In this document: piece after piece, positions 21,464 to 33,682 of the stretch
Layout of the letters: each line of letters begins with the position of its first letter
Position numbering within the stretch: the first letter of the stretch is position 1
NCBI GenBank assembly: GCA_963995505.1
Contig: OZ023185.1
Location: 13,465,691 to 13,529,690, forward strand
Direction: 5' to 3'
Origin: Hypericum androsaemum
Lineage: Eukaryota; Streptophyta; Magnoliopsida; Malpighiales; Hypericaceae
Length of the DNA: 64,000 nucleotides
Position numbers and translations under genes: made by a program
The notes under the pieces: model-generated
Seen by the model: only the letters and a program-made list of their open reading frames with translations
Told to the model about the DNA's origin: nothing
Database searches by the model: none

Positions 21464-22217
21464 AGTAGTAGAGGAGAAGAGAAGAGACGAGGATCGAGAT
21501 TAATTCACCGGGTAGGAAGCCGATAGTGTTCACCGGCGGGGCAACCGCAACCGGCGCAGGCAGCGAGGGTTCTTCACGTCGGGAACCGCCCCTGAATGAC
21601 CGGAGTTTAGCGCATCCACGAACCTGTCCCGATTGGACCTCCCGCTGTCGGAGCCGTAGGTAGAGTGAGTCTCAGAACCATCGCCACCGTTGGGATCAGG
21701 AAGTCGATGTTGTTGGGTCGCCGTTGGCTAGGATCAAGAGGAAGGGATGGACTTTTTTGTGTTTTGGAGGGCATTTTTGTCATTGAAGATAACAAAAATG
21801 AAAAAAATGACATCAGCTAGAGACCCGAACGTATAATAAAATCAAACACAGGGGACGAGAAAATAATTTTTCAAACACGAGAGACTAAATCGTCGATTTA
21901 TTCAAATACGAAAAATACTACAGTAATTTGCCCAGAAATTAATCTTCTATAATAATCTTTAACCTCATCATCCACTTGCATTTAATTTAATTCACACTTG
22001 TAAATGTATATCATCCCGATCTCTATGAATCGCTATCATCATACACATGCTACGTAGATACATTTTGCACACGCAGTAAACGAGAGCGGTAAAACAGTAA
22101 AAAAAGGGAAGAAAATGAGAGAGGAGGAAGTGGGGCCCGGACATGTGAAAAGTGACGACCGCGATGTTGTCTTGTCCGTACACCCATTCTTGCCCTTTTT
22201 ATGTGCGAAATTACAAG

Positions 22218-23653
22218 TTAGTCCTCGCCGGCGGCGGGAACGGCTGATCCCTTCTTGACCTTGGACTCGATCCCGTAGTATCCGACGTACCACTTGACGA
22301 ACTTCCGGAGGCCGGTGGCGAGGTCGGTGGAGGGCTTGTATGAGAAGTCCTTGTAGGCGAGGGTGACGTTGGCGTGGGTGAAGGGTACGTCGCCGTTTCG
22401 GGGCATCTTGATCACGTGCTTCTTCGCCTTCACCTGGAGGATCCCCTCCAGGATGGAGACGAGGCGCCCCACTGGGACGGGTGCCGTGTTCCCGAGGTTG
22501 TACACTCTGAGCTGGGCCTGACCCCGTTTCTTCCCGCCGGACCCCGTGCTCTTCTCGGCCGTGTCCACCGCCCCCACGCACCCCTTCACGATGTCGTCGA
22601 TGTAGGTGAAGTCACGCGCCACCTCGCCCCCGTCTTGCGTCTTGTACAGGTCAATGGGCTTCCCCTAGAAACACATCAATTAAGGAAAATTTCATGGCAG
22701 TCCAACAATTTTAAGGTTTATGCAATTAAGGACATCTAGGAATTACGCACCTGGAGGATGTCCTTGGTGAAGAAGAAGTAGGCCATATCAGGGCGACCCC
22801 AGGGTCCGTACACGGTGAAGAACCGGAGGCCGGTGATGGAAAGCCCGTAGATATGGTTGTAGGTGTGGGCGATCTCCTCGCCGGCCTTCTTGGTGGCGGC
22901 GTAGAGGCTGGCGGGTTGGTCGGTCCGGTGGGATTCGGAGAAGGGCACGTCGGTGTTGAGCCCGTAGACCGAGCTGGACGAGGCCCAGACGACGCAGGGC
23001 TGGGGGTTGGCAACCTTGGCCACCTCGAGGAGGTTCACGAACCCGGCGATGTTGGACGCCACGTAGGACTGAGGGTTCTTCATCGCGTAGCGGACCCCGG
23101 CCTGCGCCGCCAGGTGGAGCACGTGGGTGAACGGGACGACGTCGAAGAGCTTGGTGAGGAGAGCGGCGTCGTTTATGTCCCCCTCCACGATGAACACCTG
23201 GTGGCGGGAGAGGAGCGCCTGCCGGTCCCGCTTCAACGAGGGATCGTAGTAGTCGTTGAAGTTGTCGAGGCCCAGAACGCCGTCGCCGCGTTTCTTCAGG
23301 GCGAGGGAGCAGTGGGACCCGACGAAGCCCCCCGCGCCGGTGACCAGGACGGATAGCCCGCTGGGGCGGCGAGGGGTGGCGGAGTGGCGGACCTGCTTCT
23401 CCCAAGCGCCTCCACCGGAGGAGAAGAGGGCGGAGGAGATGAACGCGGCCCTGTGGTGGAGGCGGGCGGTGTCGGCGACCGGGGGGTAGTTGAGGGTGAG
23501 GAAGAGGACGAGGAGGAGGGCGATGAGGAGGGTGGCTCGGAAGAGGAGCTTGGAGGAGGCGCTGAGGAACTTGGTGCTATTAAGCCGGCGAATGTAGCTG
23601 TTGTACCTCTCCAGTTTTAACGTCTTGCTCGTGTCCGGCGGGGATGGAGCCAT
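22218..23653 (-). CDS. GAE: UDP-glucuronate 4-epimerase (GAE family)
   Basis: Two exons (23653-22751 and 22664-22218) give 449 residues. An 86-bp GT-AG intron falls between the Gln and Gly codons of KDILQ|GKPIDLY. The protein interconverts UDP-glucuronate and UDP-galacturonate in the Golgi, supplying pectin synthesis. Residues 36-56 form one hydrophobic segment, as expected for a type II Golgi anchor after a short cytosolic tail. The NAD-binding GAGGFVGSH is at 106-114. The catalytic Ser stretch (ASSSSVYG, 224-231) and YAATK (251-255) are present, followed by GLRFFTVYGPWGRPDMA. The C-terminus carries ARDFTYIDDIVKGC and the LRKFVKWYVGYYG end typical of the family. An upstream in-frame ATG at 23680 would add nine residues; the ATG at 23653 fits the family start (MAPSPPDTSK). 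Confidence 0.95.
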
Positions 23654-24157
23654 TTTTTTTATTTTTCTACTGCAGATCACCGAGCTAGCTTAGTAGCTGC
23701 AGAATGTGGAGTTGTTATTGGATGGAGAGAATTAGATCACTTCATTTGGCTTCTTTCTTCTTTATTACTTTTCTCCTCTGTCGGTCAGAGATTCTCTTTG
23801 TTTAAAAAAAATAGATATATTTTTAAAATGGGTAAAAAGTTAGATTTTATTTTAGGAATATGTCTGACTCTTTTTAATTGGTTTTTAATGATATTTTTTA
23901 CGTTCGTAAAGTCGAGTGAATTTAAGTTTTTATCGTATATATTAATTTTGAGTGCTTGTGGATTTTGGTGGTTTAGGTTGGCGTCCGTCCATTTAATATG
24001 CAAATGGGAGAAGGGAAGGGAGTGGAAACTATGATGTGTATACATAGTGAGATGGGCCAATGTGGAGCATCGCCCTGCTCATGGATGCAAGTCCATATAT
24101 AAATTATTATTATTATTATTAGAAGGTAAGTATTCTACGATATTAAGGGAATGCCAT
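23654..24157. other. GAE upstream region
   Basis: This holds the GAE 5' leader and promoter side, then AT-rich sequence and an (ATT)n run near 24103-24120. No gene is seen. Confidence 0.4.
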
Positions 24158-25083
24158 TGTTTGTCGGAGTGGTATACTTATTAGGATCTACGGCAGTCGA
24201 GGCAAGTGTCGGACACTTTCTCCGTAAGACGAGATTGTCCCGTATATTTCAGTGCGGTACGGGCTTCGGCAATCATTCCCAAGATACAACGACTGTTTAG
24301 GGCATTTCCAAGAACGTTGCACACGTATCTCGAAACTTTCGGGCGAACTCTTATATACCCAGAACTTTCAGACTCTTGTAAGTGAAGAACGGGGGGAGAG
24401 GAGAAGACAACAATGCTATGAATGCACTTGCTGCTGGGATGAGGGATTATGGCAAGGGGGCAGGCCTATTTATAGGCTGGAGGAGGCAGGGAGGCAGCCA
24501 CCTCGAAGGGACGCGTCCGCTCGGCCAGCAGGCTGGTTGGCTGCGCTCATGGCCCTTCGGTGGCTTCTGGATCCTTCCAGGCGCGCCCAGGCTGCGCTGG
24601 CGCCCTTTCGCGAGGGATCTCGCACCCCTTCGACCTTCTGAAAGTCTCCTGCACATTCCTGCCCGTCGTGCCTCTTCGGTGGCCAACCTGAAGGTGCTCG
24701 CAGCTCCTCGTCACTCCGGTAGCTGTGCAGCTCTCTCCGAACCCGGGCAAAATACCTAAGACTCCTCCAGCTCCTCGCGATGATGCGCACGTGCGAAGTA
24801 CCAAGTGCACCACAAAGCGCCCATTGTGACCTGCGTCCAATGCGCGTGCGCGTGCGCGTGCTCCTGCTCGGATGGTGCTACGCACCATCCTCGTCGCGGT
24901 CCGAGTTGGCTTTCCCTCCTAGTGGTCAACTTATTTCCTGGTCAACAAGGATTTCCTCATTATAAACTAGGAAATGTTGGTGCCACTTTCCAATGTGGGA
25001 TTGCACTTTTCATTTCCCTTTTGGGCCTCCACTTTGGGCCTTTCTACTTTGGGCTTGCATTGAATTTTCATTCAAACTCGACA
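24158..25083 (-). repeat. 3' LTR of the old Copia
   Basis: On the plus strand it begins TGTTTGTCGGAGTGG and ends CAAACTCGACA. Confidence 0.85.
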
Positions 25084-25626
25084 ATCCCCCACATGAATGA
25101 TGATTAATGCATGCAGACTCTAATCGAAAGTTCTGACGTGTTATTATTGCATTGAGATAGGTAGCTTGCGGCTTTGAATCTTCTCTAGTAATATGTTATC
25201 GGATTTACTCGCTGCTCGATGAACGTGATGTCTTGAACCGTCAGCTTTTGGCCTAAACCAAGACAATAACATTTACACAATAATAACCCTAGTATATTTG
25301 GGTTCTCACGTTGTGTCCGTTTTGGCCATGGACCATTTCTTGGATTCATAAGTATTTTTCCCATTTGAAGCGGCCTCACTTCATACTTACATAGGTGATC
25401 TCCTATGAGGAATGTCCTGCCATACTCCACCTTTATCAAGGTATAGGAATCATTAAAAGCGTAACGCTTAACCTTACCACACCTCTGCAGGTTAATACCT
25501 GGGCAGCTTTTGAGAATGAGATAGGTTCGAGGTGATTAACTGAACCCTCCATAACTTAGTTGTCTCATTGAACCAAGTTTGCGGGATCTCCACTCATCAT
25601 GGTTGAGTTACCGCTATGGACATTCT

Positions 25627-28600
25627 TTAGTGTGTGGATTTTAATCCCATTCGCCTTACTGCATTATACATTTGATCTCTATTGATTCCTTTCGTAAAAG
25701 GATCAGCTAAGTTATCCTTGGACTTTACGTAATTAATGGTGATCACCCCACTAGAGATCAACTGTCTAACGGTATTGTGTCTCCGATGGATATGTCGAGA
25801 CTTTTCATTGTACAATGTACTTTGTGCTCTCCCGATTGCAGACATGCTATCACAATGTATCAATACGGGAGGCACCGGTTTGCTCCAGCACGGAATATCC
25901 TCTAGGAAGTTTCTGAGCCATTCAGCTTCTTCCCCAGCATTGTCTAGTGCTATAAACTCTGACTCCATGGTAGATCGAGCTATGCACGTTTATTTAGAGG
26001 ACTTCCAAGACACAGCTTCTCCTCCTATGGTGAATACGTATCCACTCGTGGATTTGGAGTCCTTAGTGTCTGATATCCAGTTTGCGTCACTGTATCTTTC
26101 TAATACAGCTGGATATTTGGCATAATGTATGCCATGGTTTATGGTATGTTTTAAGTACCGTAAAACCCTTTTCAGAGCTAGCCAGTGATCCTTCCCTGGA
26201 TTACTTGTGAATCTACTAAGCTTACTAACTGAGTACGCAATATCGGGACGTGTGCAGTTTGTTAAATACATCAAGCTCCCGATAATCTGCGCATACCTCA
26301 GTTGAGATACTGGGTCCCCTCGATTCTTGGCTAAGTGTAGATTCAAATCTACTGGAGTCTTAACCGGAGGTTTGTCAAAAGCTTCAAATTTCTTGAGCAC
26401 GCTTTCCACGTGGTGGGATTGCGTCAAGGTAATTTCGTCAGTTTTTCTAGAGATTTTTATCCCTAGTATGACGTCTTCTAGACCCATATCTTTCATGTCA
26501 AAATGGTTCTTTAACATGTTCTTAGTTTTCACAATAACCTCTTTATTGCTTCCCATAATTAGCAAGTCATCTACGTATAGATATACAATTACGTAAGCTT
26601 CAGGTGTGCCCTTAATGTAAACACATTTATCGCACTCATTGATCTCAAATCCATTCGACAGCATTGTTCAGTCAAATTTCTCGTGCCACTGTTTTGGAGC
26701 TTGTTTTAGCCCGTATAGTGACTTGACTAGCCGACATACTTTATGCTCTTGACCGGGAGCCACAAACCCTTCAGGTTGCTCCATGTATATCTCCTCTTCC
26801 AGTTCTCCATTTAGAAAAGCTATTTTTACGTCCATTTGGTAGATCATATCAAAGAAATCATATCACTCCTTCTGTTTGAACCCCTTAGCTACCAATCGAG
26901 CTTTGTACTTGTCGATTGATCCATCAGCTTTGTATTTTCTTTTTAGGATCCACCTGCATCCCAAAGGTTTGCAGCCCGGTGGGAGATCCACGATTTCCCA
27001 CGTGTGATTTTACATAATGGATTCTATCTCACTATTGATAGCTTCCTTCCAGAGAGGAGCATCTGGCCTGGACAATACCTCTTGGATTGTCCTGGGTTCA
27101 TCTTCTAACGCGTAGGTTAGATAATCCGGACCAAAGGATTTGGTTACCTTCGTCCGTTTACTACGTCTAGGTTCATCATCTTTCTGATTTGACCCATGCG
27201 TAGTCTCGTGAGCCCTTTTCTTTGGACTTCCTTCCTTTCTTTCTTTATTAGGAAAGCTATTCTCAAAGAATATTGCGTTCCTTGATTCTATGACCATTCC
27301 TGCGTTTATCTCAGTGTTTTCAAATTTATGCACCAAAAACCGATAAGCACTACTATTTTGCGCATATCCGATAAAGATGCAATCAATAGTCTTGGGTTCT
27401 ATTCTTACCTGCTTAGGCTTAGGTACTTCGACCTTTGCTAGGCACCCCCACACTTTAAGGTAACCGTAGGAAGGCTTCCTTCCTTTCCATAGTTCATATG
27501 GGGTTTTATCCCTTCTTTTGTGTGGTAATTTGTTTAGAATGTGGTTAGCTGAGAGCACAGCTTCCCCCCACATGTTCTGGGGTAAGCCCGAGCTAATCAA
27601 CATAGCGTTCATCATCTTCTTAAGAGTTTGATTTTTACGTTCAGCTACGCCATTCGATTGAGGTGAGTAAGGAGCAGTTGTCTGATGAATAATGCCATGT
27701 TCTCGACAGAGTTCATCAAACGGAGCTACATATTCTCCCCCTCGATCACTTCGGATCATTTTAATTTTCACGCTGAGTTAATTTTCAACCTCATTCTTAT
27801 ATCTCTTAAAGGCATCAAGAGCTTCGTCTTTGCCCTTTAGGAGATATACGTAACAGTATCTTGTGCAATCATCGATAAACGTGATGAAGTATTTCTTTCC
27901 GCCTTTAGTTTGCACGTGTTTCATATCGCAAGTGTCCGTATGAATTAACTCTAAAGGTGTAGTACTTCTTTCCACCGAATGAAAATGTGCTTTGGTCATT
28001 TTAGCCTCCACATATACTTCACATTTATCGGATGGGTTGAATTCTAGATTTGGTAATAATTTTAGACTTACTAACTTTCTTAGCGAGTTTAAATTTACGT
28101 GTCCTAATCTACCATGCCATAAATTAGAACACTCGGCCAAGTAAGAAGAAGCGTTAACTTTATTTTCACCGTTAAAGGTGCGATGTACAGTTATTATATT
28201 CATCTTAAACAACCCCCTCTCTAGATAACCCTTTCCTATGAATTGACCCGCTTTGGTCAGTACAAACTTATCAGCCTCAAATACAAGCTTAAGACCGGCT
28301 TTGCTTAACAGTGAGCCGCAAACTAAGTTCTTGCGGATGTCTGGGACATGTAGCACATCCTTGAGGGTCAGCTCCTTTCCTGAGGTTAGCTTCAGGACCA
28401 CCTTTCCCAGACCGACGATCTTGGACGTTGCGGAGTTTCCTATGAACAGCTTTCGGCCGATGATCGGGATATAGCTCGAGAACATCTCCTTGTCCGAGCA
28501 GATGTGGCGGGTAGCTCTTGTGTCCACGAACCACTCTCTCGGATTGTCCACCAGGTTGGCTTCAAACACCACGGCTGACAGATCCATCTGGGACAAGTCT

Positions 28601-29437
28601 TCAGCCAGGTTAGCCTTTCCTTGGTCGTCCTTCTTCGGCTGGCGATAGTCCTTAGCCATGTGTCCGGGTTTGCCGCAGTTGTAGCAGTCGCCCTTGATCT
28701 TCTTGTTCTTTTTCTTCTTGGGCTCTTGCTTCTCCTACTTATCCCCAGACTTCTTCCTCTTCTTGCTGCCTTTTCCCTCGGCGAGGTGCACGGTGGTCTC
28801 AGGATTGGCCTTGCTTTGCTTGACTTCGGACTTTCAGTTGTCTTCTTCGATCCTAAGTCTCACGATCAGGTCTTCTAGGCCCATGTCCTTCCTCTTGTGC
28901 TTGAGGTAGCTCTTGAAGTCCTTCCAGAGCGGGGGGAGCTTCTCGATCATTGCAGCTACTTGGAAGGACTCGCTGAGTTGCATCCCTTCGGCTTGGATCT
29001 CGTGAAGGATCAGCTGCAACTCCTGCACTTTGTCGATGACCTTCTTGGAGTCCACCATCTTGAAGTCGAGGAATCGTCCGACGATGAATTTCTTCATCCC
29101 GGCATCCTCCATTTTGTACTTCTTCTCGAGTGAACTCTACAGCTCCTTAGCGGTTTTGGTTTTCGCGTAGACATTGTAGAGCGTATCGTCTAGTCCATTC
29201 AGGACGTAGTTCTGGCATAGGAAGTTGCTATGACTCCATGCATCGAGGGCGTTGATCTTCTGTTGATCTGCCTCATTTTCTGCCACCTTCGGAGCCTCTT
29301 CCTTCAAGAATCGGACTAGGTTGAGCGTCGTCAGATAGAACATCTTCTGTTGCCATCTCTTGAACTCGGTACCGTTGAACTTGGTTTATCTTTCGGTGTG
29401 GACAGTTCTCGGGACCGGTGCTGAGCTTGTCGATGCC
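25627..29437 (-). pseudogene. Broken gag-pol of the old Copia
   Basis: On the minus strand the gag begins MASTSSAPVPRTVHT near 29437 and contains a UBN2-type gag core ([16 protein letters not shown]). The zinc knuckle reads [14 protein letters not shown], with Tyr in place of the last Cys. The protease motif is [12 protein letters not shown], where DTG has become DTR. Integrase follows (pre-integrase [13 protein letters not shown]; core HTDTCDM, SDRGGEY, NGVAERKNQT), then reverse transcriptase with YVDDLLIMG (about 26570-26600) and RNase H ending NLADPFTKGI at 25627. Stops or frame shifts near 29390, 29136, 28833, 27774, 27009, 26664 and 25970 inactivate it. Confidence 0.9.
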
Positions 29438-29467
29438 ATCTTCAAGTACACAATCTCGTCTTACGAT

Positions 29468-30263
29468 TGTTATTTGTCGGAGTGGTGTACTTGATTAGGA
29501 TCTACGGCAGTCGAGGTAAGTATTGGACACTTTCTCCGTAAGATGAGATTGCCCCGTATATTTCAGTGCGGTATGGGCTTCGGCAATCGTCCCCAAGATA
29601 CAACGACTGTTTAGGGCGTTTCCAAGAACGTTGTACACGTATCTCAAAACTTTCGGGCGAGAACCCTTATATACCCAGAACTTTTGGACTCTTGTAAGTG
29701 AAGAACGGGGGGAGAGGAGAAGACAACAATGCTATGGATGCACTTGCTGCTAGGATGAGAGATTATGGCAAGGGGGCAGGCTTATTTATAGGCTAGAGGA
29801 GGCAGGGAGGCAGCCACCTCGAAGGGACGCGTCCGCTCGGCCAGCAGGCTGGCTGGCTGCGCTCGTGGCCCTTCGGTGGCTTCTGGATCCTTCCAGGCGC
29901 GCCCAGGCTGCGCTGGCGCCCTTTCGCGAGGGATCTCGCACCCCTTTGAGGTGGCTGCCTCCCTGCGCACGTGCGAAGTGCCAAGTGAGCCACAAAGCGC
30001 CCATTACGACCTTGTCCAATGCGCCATGCGCACACGCACACGCACACGCGCGTGCGCGTGCTCACCATCCTCGTCGCGGTCCGAGTTGGCTTTCCCTCCT
30101 GGTGGTCAAATTATTTCCTAGTCAACAAGGATTTCCTCCTTATAAACTAGGAAATGTTGGTGCCACTTTGCAATGTGGTATTGCACTTTTCATTTTTCTT
30201 TTGGGCCTCCACTTTGAGCCTTTCTACTTTGGGCTTGCATTGAATTTTCATTCAAACCCAACA
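29468..30263 (-). repeat. 5' LTR of the old Copia
   Basis: On the plus strand it begins TGTTATTTGTCGGAGTGG and ends CAAACCCAACA. It contains an alternating purine-pyrimidine CA/CG tract near 30030-30060 that could adopt Z-DNA. Confidence 0.85.
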
Positions 30264-31746
30264 AATTCTTTATGATGCAATGACTTAACGGTATTATGGA
30301 CAGAATTTTAAGTCATGCTTAACAATATCCCATGTCGGTAATGACTAATCTCGAATTGAATATTGTTGGGTCTCATGAATAGAATGACTCTTCCACTGTA
30401 TTGGTTATCATTAGTTAGTACAATTAAATTATTTTGAGTGATGTTTTATAAATTCTATAAATTGAGAGGGACAACAAGTTCAAGTAATTAAGGGGCAATT
30501 TCGTTAATTTATTGGTGAGTTTTAAGGGGGGGGAGTCAAAGAGTGCCAGCTATGTTCCGGCTGTTTAGATACTCGGGACCTACCATGTGCCTTCAGGTGT
30601 GCGAATGCTCTGTCATCTTACGAAATTATTCCATCTAATTCCGCGGATGGAAAAACTGAATGGTCCAAGGATGAACACGGTTTGGACGAATTTTCGATGA
30701 ATTGAATTGAATCTGTATTTTATTCGATTCGTGGAATGATCACCAATTTGTTTATGAGAGCACAAGGTGAGAAAGATGAAACCTATGAATATTTTGGTGT
30801 AACTAACTCTAGAGTTAATTTATTTAGAAAGTTTGACACAATTCAAAATTTATATGTTGCTGCGATTAAATTAGTTGACTCATTGAACATCCGAATACAT
30901 GTGTTATTAACCTACTTGTTCAGCCATTTCCAAAAAAAAAAAACCTACTTGTTCAGTTCAGACGTAGAGTTCATACTTCATTTTAGAGTTAAGAAACGGA
31001 CAAATAACGCGGTTTGTTGCTTCGTTGGTTTTCTGTGAGCAGCGGAGGGGAATACTTCCCTTCTTTGTACATCTGTTTGAAGCTAACTTGTATTTAAATA
31101 GTCTGTTGATAGTTGACTAATACATATTCGAATTTGATATTTGCAGAAAAATTAATCAATTATCAATCAGGCTCATTGGGTCAGCGAGGAGCATGAATAT
31201 TAGGGCAGGGGGATCGCAGCCCACCTCGCTGCGCCAATATTCTGCAGCTTCGTATTTAGTTTTCTCACCTATCAAATGTTCTACCCGATCCAATCTTTCT
31301 CGCGTCCCAGGCTGGGCTCCTCTCCCGTATCCCCGCCTACGTCGCAAGTGGTCACGTGGGTAAAACATGGAACGCGAGGATAGGCCCCACTCGGCCGGCT
31401 TTCGGGCTCGTAGGGAATGCAGACATCCCCAGATTCTAGGTAGACCAGTTGACTAACTAAAGATGTCAGTTGGCTATTCAGAATCTTGATACAGGGACCA
31501 TAAAAAATAGAATTATATATTTTCCAAGATGCAGGGACAAATTAGCAGATTTTCTGAAACTACGAAGACTAAACAATATTTTACTATAAAAGAAACGAAA
31601 GGAGACGCGTTTGTGTTCTTTAATATTTTTGTTGAACTCTATTTTTTACTATTTGCGATTTGACATATCATTAATTGTGATTTTAAATTCTAACCAAATG
31701 ATTTAGATTTTAACTAATCAGTACGTGAGATATTACTAAATTATAA
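30264..31746. other. AT-rich spacer, no gene seen
   Basis: A stretch at 31480-31560 repeats the word cagggac as in DNA-element ends, but no partner is visible. A minus-strand open frame at 31156-31368 has no family match I recognise. Confidence 0.35.
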
Positions 31747-32201
31747 GGCTACCCACGATCCATACCAACCTGGGTCATGGAATAAAATATTAATTTATCT
31801 CTTATCTATTCCCAACTCAATCTAACTAAATATTTAATACCCACAATAACAACTCATCCCAACTTAGGTCACGGAATAAATAATTAATTTTTCTCTCATC
31901 CACATATTAATCTACTATCTTTTTAGTTTATATAAATTTATAACAAGTATACGAAAATGATTAATTCGTAATACGAATTAAGAAATGATTAAAAAATTTA
32001 ATTAAAACTAACAAAATTAAAATTATATTAGTTGCAATTCAAAATTAGTACTACATAAATCTGGTTACAAATACATGGTTTAAATGATAAATTATAAATA
32101 CGAAAGGAATTATTAAAAAATTAAACTGGATTGCCAATTTTTTGCCAAATATGCTCAATCAAATCACTTCTAAAAGCGTTATAAGCTTTTCTATTGCAAA
32201 A

Positions 32202-32690
32202 TTATTCCCTAGCAGACATATAGTTTGATAGGTTTTTGATGCGTTCAGTAGAGAATTGAAAAGGTTCTTCATCATCCCCTCCTTGTTCTTCATTTGTTCT
32301 TCTTCTAGGTCTGTCATTGACGAATTCTGTGGGATCATAATAATGGAGGTATGTGTCGCGTTCATCCTCTACTATCATATTGTACAATATGATACAAGCT
32401 ATCATTATTTTTTCCATTAAATTCTTGTCCCACAGAAGACATGGGTGTTTAATGAATGCAAAACAAGCTTGTAGAACTCCAAATGCTCGCTCCACATCCT
32501 TTCTAGCAGCCTCTTGATGCTCAGCGAACAACTTGTGCTTTTGGATTGTTGGAGATGTAATCGACTTGACAAATGCAGCATATGAAGGATATATCCCATC
32601 AGTAAGATAATATGCCATATCACTTTGGCGACCGTTGACGATGTAATCCACTTCTTGTGCTCGGCCTTCCAAAACATCACTAAAAATAGG
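32202..32690 (-). pseudogene. PIF/Harbinger transposase, C-terminal half only
   Basis: The frame carries VLEGRAQEVDYIVNG, YYLTDGIYPSYAAFVKSI, EAARKDVERAFGVLQACF and CIILYNMIVEDERD. These are conserved blocks of the plant DDE transposase family (Plant_tran/DDE_Tnp_4), including the last acidic residue of the DDE triad region (KDVERAFG). The N-terminal half, with the first catalytic acids, is replaced at 32690 by a deletion junction, so it cannot be active. Confidence 0.88.
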
Positions 32691-33326
32691 GTGACAATGT
32701 CTTCTTTGACACCCGAACTAGTTGGTGTCGCCTTTACAGTCCCTTTGTTTCTAGGCTCATTCTGAAACAGAGGTCATGGCAAATTTGGGCTTATTTGGTG
32801 TTGGTATGGAGGAATTTGAGAAAGATTAGGCGATAATTGAGAGTTATAAATAGGTTGACTATAAGAAAACTCTTCTGAATTTGGATAAGATGGGGGATAA
32901 TAAAAAGAACCATATGGTTGATAATTTGAAGGATTAGTATCATTAGGATCCATAGTAGAAGAAATTTTTTTAAAGAGAGTGGGTAATTAAGGAAGAGACT
33001 AATTAAGGAAGAGAGTGACAATGTCTTCTTTGACACCCCAACTAGTTGGTGTCGCCTTTACAGTCCCTTTGTTTCTAGGCTCATTCTGAAACAGAGGTCA
33101 TGGCAAATTTGGGCTTATTTGGTGTTGGTATGGAGAAATTTGAGAAAGATTAGGCGATAATTGAGAGTTATAAATAGGTTGACTATAAGAAAACTCTTCT
33201 GAATTTGGATAAGATGGAGGATAATAAAAAGAACCATATGGTTGATAATTTGGAGGATTAGTATCATTAGGATCCATAGTAGAAATTTTTTTAAAGCGAG
33301 TGGGTAATTAAGGAAGAGACTAATGT
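32691..33326 (-). repeat. 324-bp tandem duplication of an N-terminal transposon ORF piece
   Basis: Copy A (32691-33014) and copy B (33015 to about 33326) are near-identical. On the minus strand each starts MDPNDTNPSNYQPYGSFYY and continues with a Pro/Ser/Gln-rich stretch to a stop at PNLP. This low-complexity start is typical of the leader of plant PIF/Harbinger ORFs. Copy A leads straight into the transposase remnant. Confidence 0.85.
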
Positions 33327-33682
33327 CGTGAAAGAAGAGAGAATTGAAAATTTGTGATGAAAATATATCAACATTGGGCTCTATTTATAGAGAATTAAAA
33401 AAAATTCATATAATTTAAAATATTTTGGTCATAAATTAACCTGAATTTTCAAAGCCGCAAAACTAACGTCCATAAAAATTATTTTGAACAAATTAAATTG
33501 TGCCAAGTATTACTAAGTAGGTAGAAAAAAAGAAGCTCCGTCAGTCCCGAGCGGCCGTGTGTCAAGAGCACCCGAAAGCTTCTGTACGCGAGCGCTCGGC
33601 CTGACTTTTTAATTTTTTAATTTTTTTTCTCCTTGTCGCCTAGCTGCGACCGATCGGAGAAATGGCCCCGTTATGGGTAGCC

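Larger units (their letters stand above)
14031..21933. mobile_element. MULE split by a nested retrotransposon array
   Basis: The left terminus GGGCAAATTATTATGG at 14031 and the right terminus ending ...GTAATTTGCCC at 21933 are inverted copies over about 180-190 bp, including cgatttagtctctcgt and tttgattttattatac. The flanks are AAAAATTAA (14022-14030) and AGAAATTAA (21934-21942), an 8-of-9 duplication. The element was only about 1.2 kb before the LTR array inserted at 14319-21035. The remaining interior (14220-14318 and 21041-21750) is moderately GC-rich with an (AG)n run. It may be captured host DNA, but no protein is recognisable. Confidence 0.88.
24158..30263 (-). mobile_element. Old Copia retrotransposon, degraded
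   Basis: LTRs lie at 24158-25083 (3' LTR, 926 bp) and 29468-30263 (5' LTR, 796 bp). They share most of their sequence but differ by a block of about 130 bp present only in the left copy (after ctcgcaccccttcg near 24629). The interior reads on the minus strand as gag, protease, integrase, reverse transcriptase and RNase H, which is Copia order. A purine-rich tract (gtgggggat) abuts the 3' LTR. The flanking 5-mers (gccat, aattc) do not match, so the ends may have been altered by recombination or mutation. Confidence 0.88.
31747..33682 (-). mobile_element. Internally deleted PIF/Harbinger transposon
   Basis: The termini are the inverted pair GGCTACCCA (31747) and TGGGTAGCC (ending 33682). They are flanked by the 3-bp duplication TAA at 31744-31746 and 33683-33685, the size and type expected of PIF/Harbinger. 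Inside is the C-terminal part of the transposase and, separately, the N-terminal part of an element ORF that is present twice. The central catalytic region is missing, so the element is non-autonomous. Confidence 0.85.

Noticed and set aside
22788..23620. Long open frames on both strands over the GAE gene
   Set aside because: They are shadow frames of a GC-rich exon, rich in Arg/Gly/Pro/Val or Glu/Gly. The true frame is fixed by NAD-binding and catalytic motifs.
23785..24060. Open frames on both strands upstream of GAE
   Set aside because: AT-rich Lys/Asn/Phe-rich frames in intergenic DNA; no support beyond length.
24252..24888. Several overlapping open frames of 79-129 codons on both strands
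   Set aside because: They fall in a GC-rich part of a Copia LTR and recur in the other LTR near 29782-30275. They are compositional, with no protein-like conservation.
31156..31368. Minus-strand 70-codon open frame
   Set aside because: No start context, splice support or family resemblance; treated as chance.
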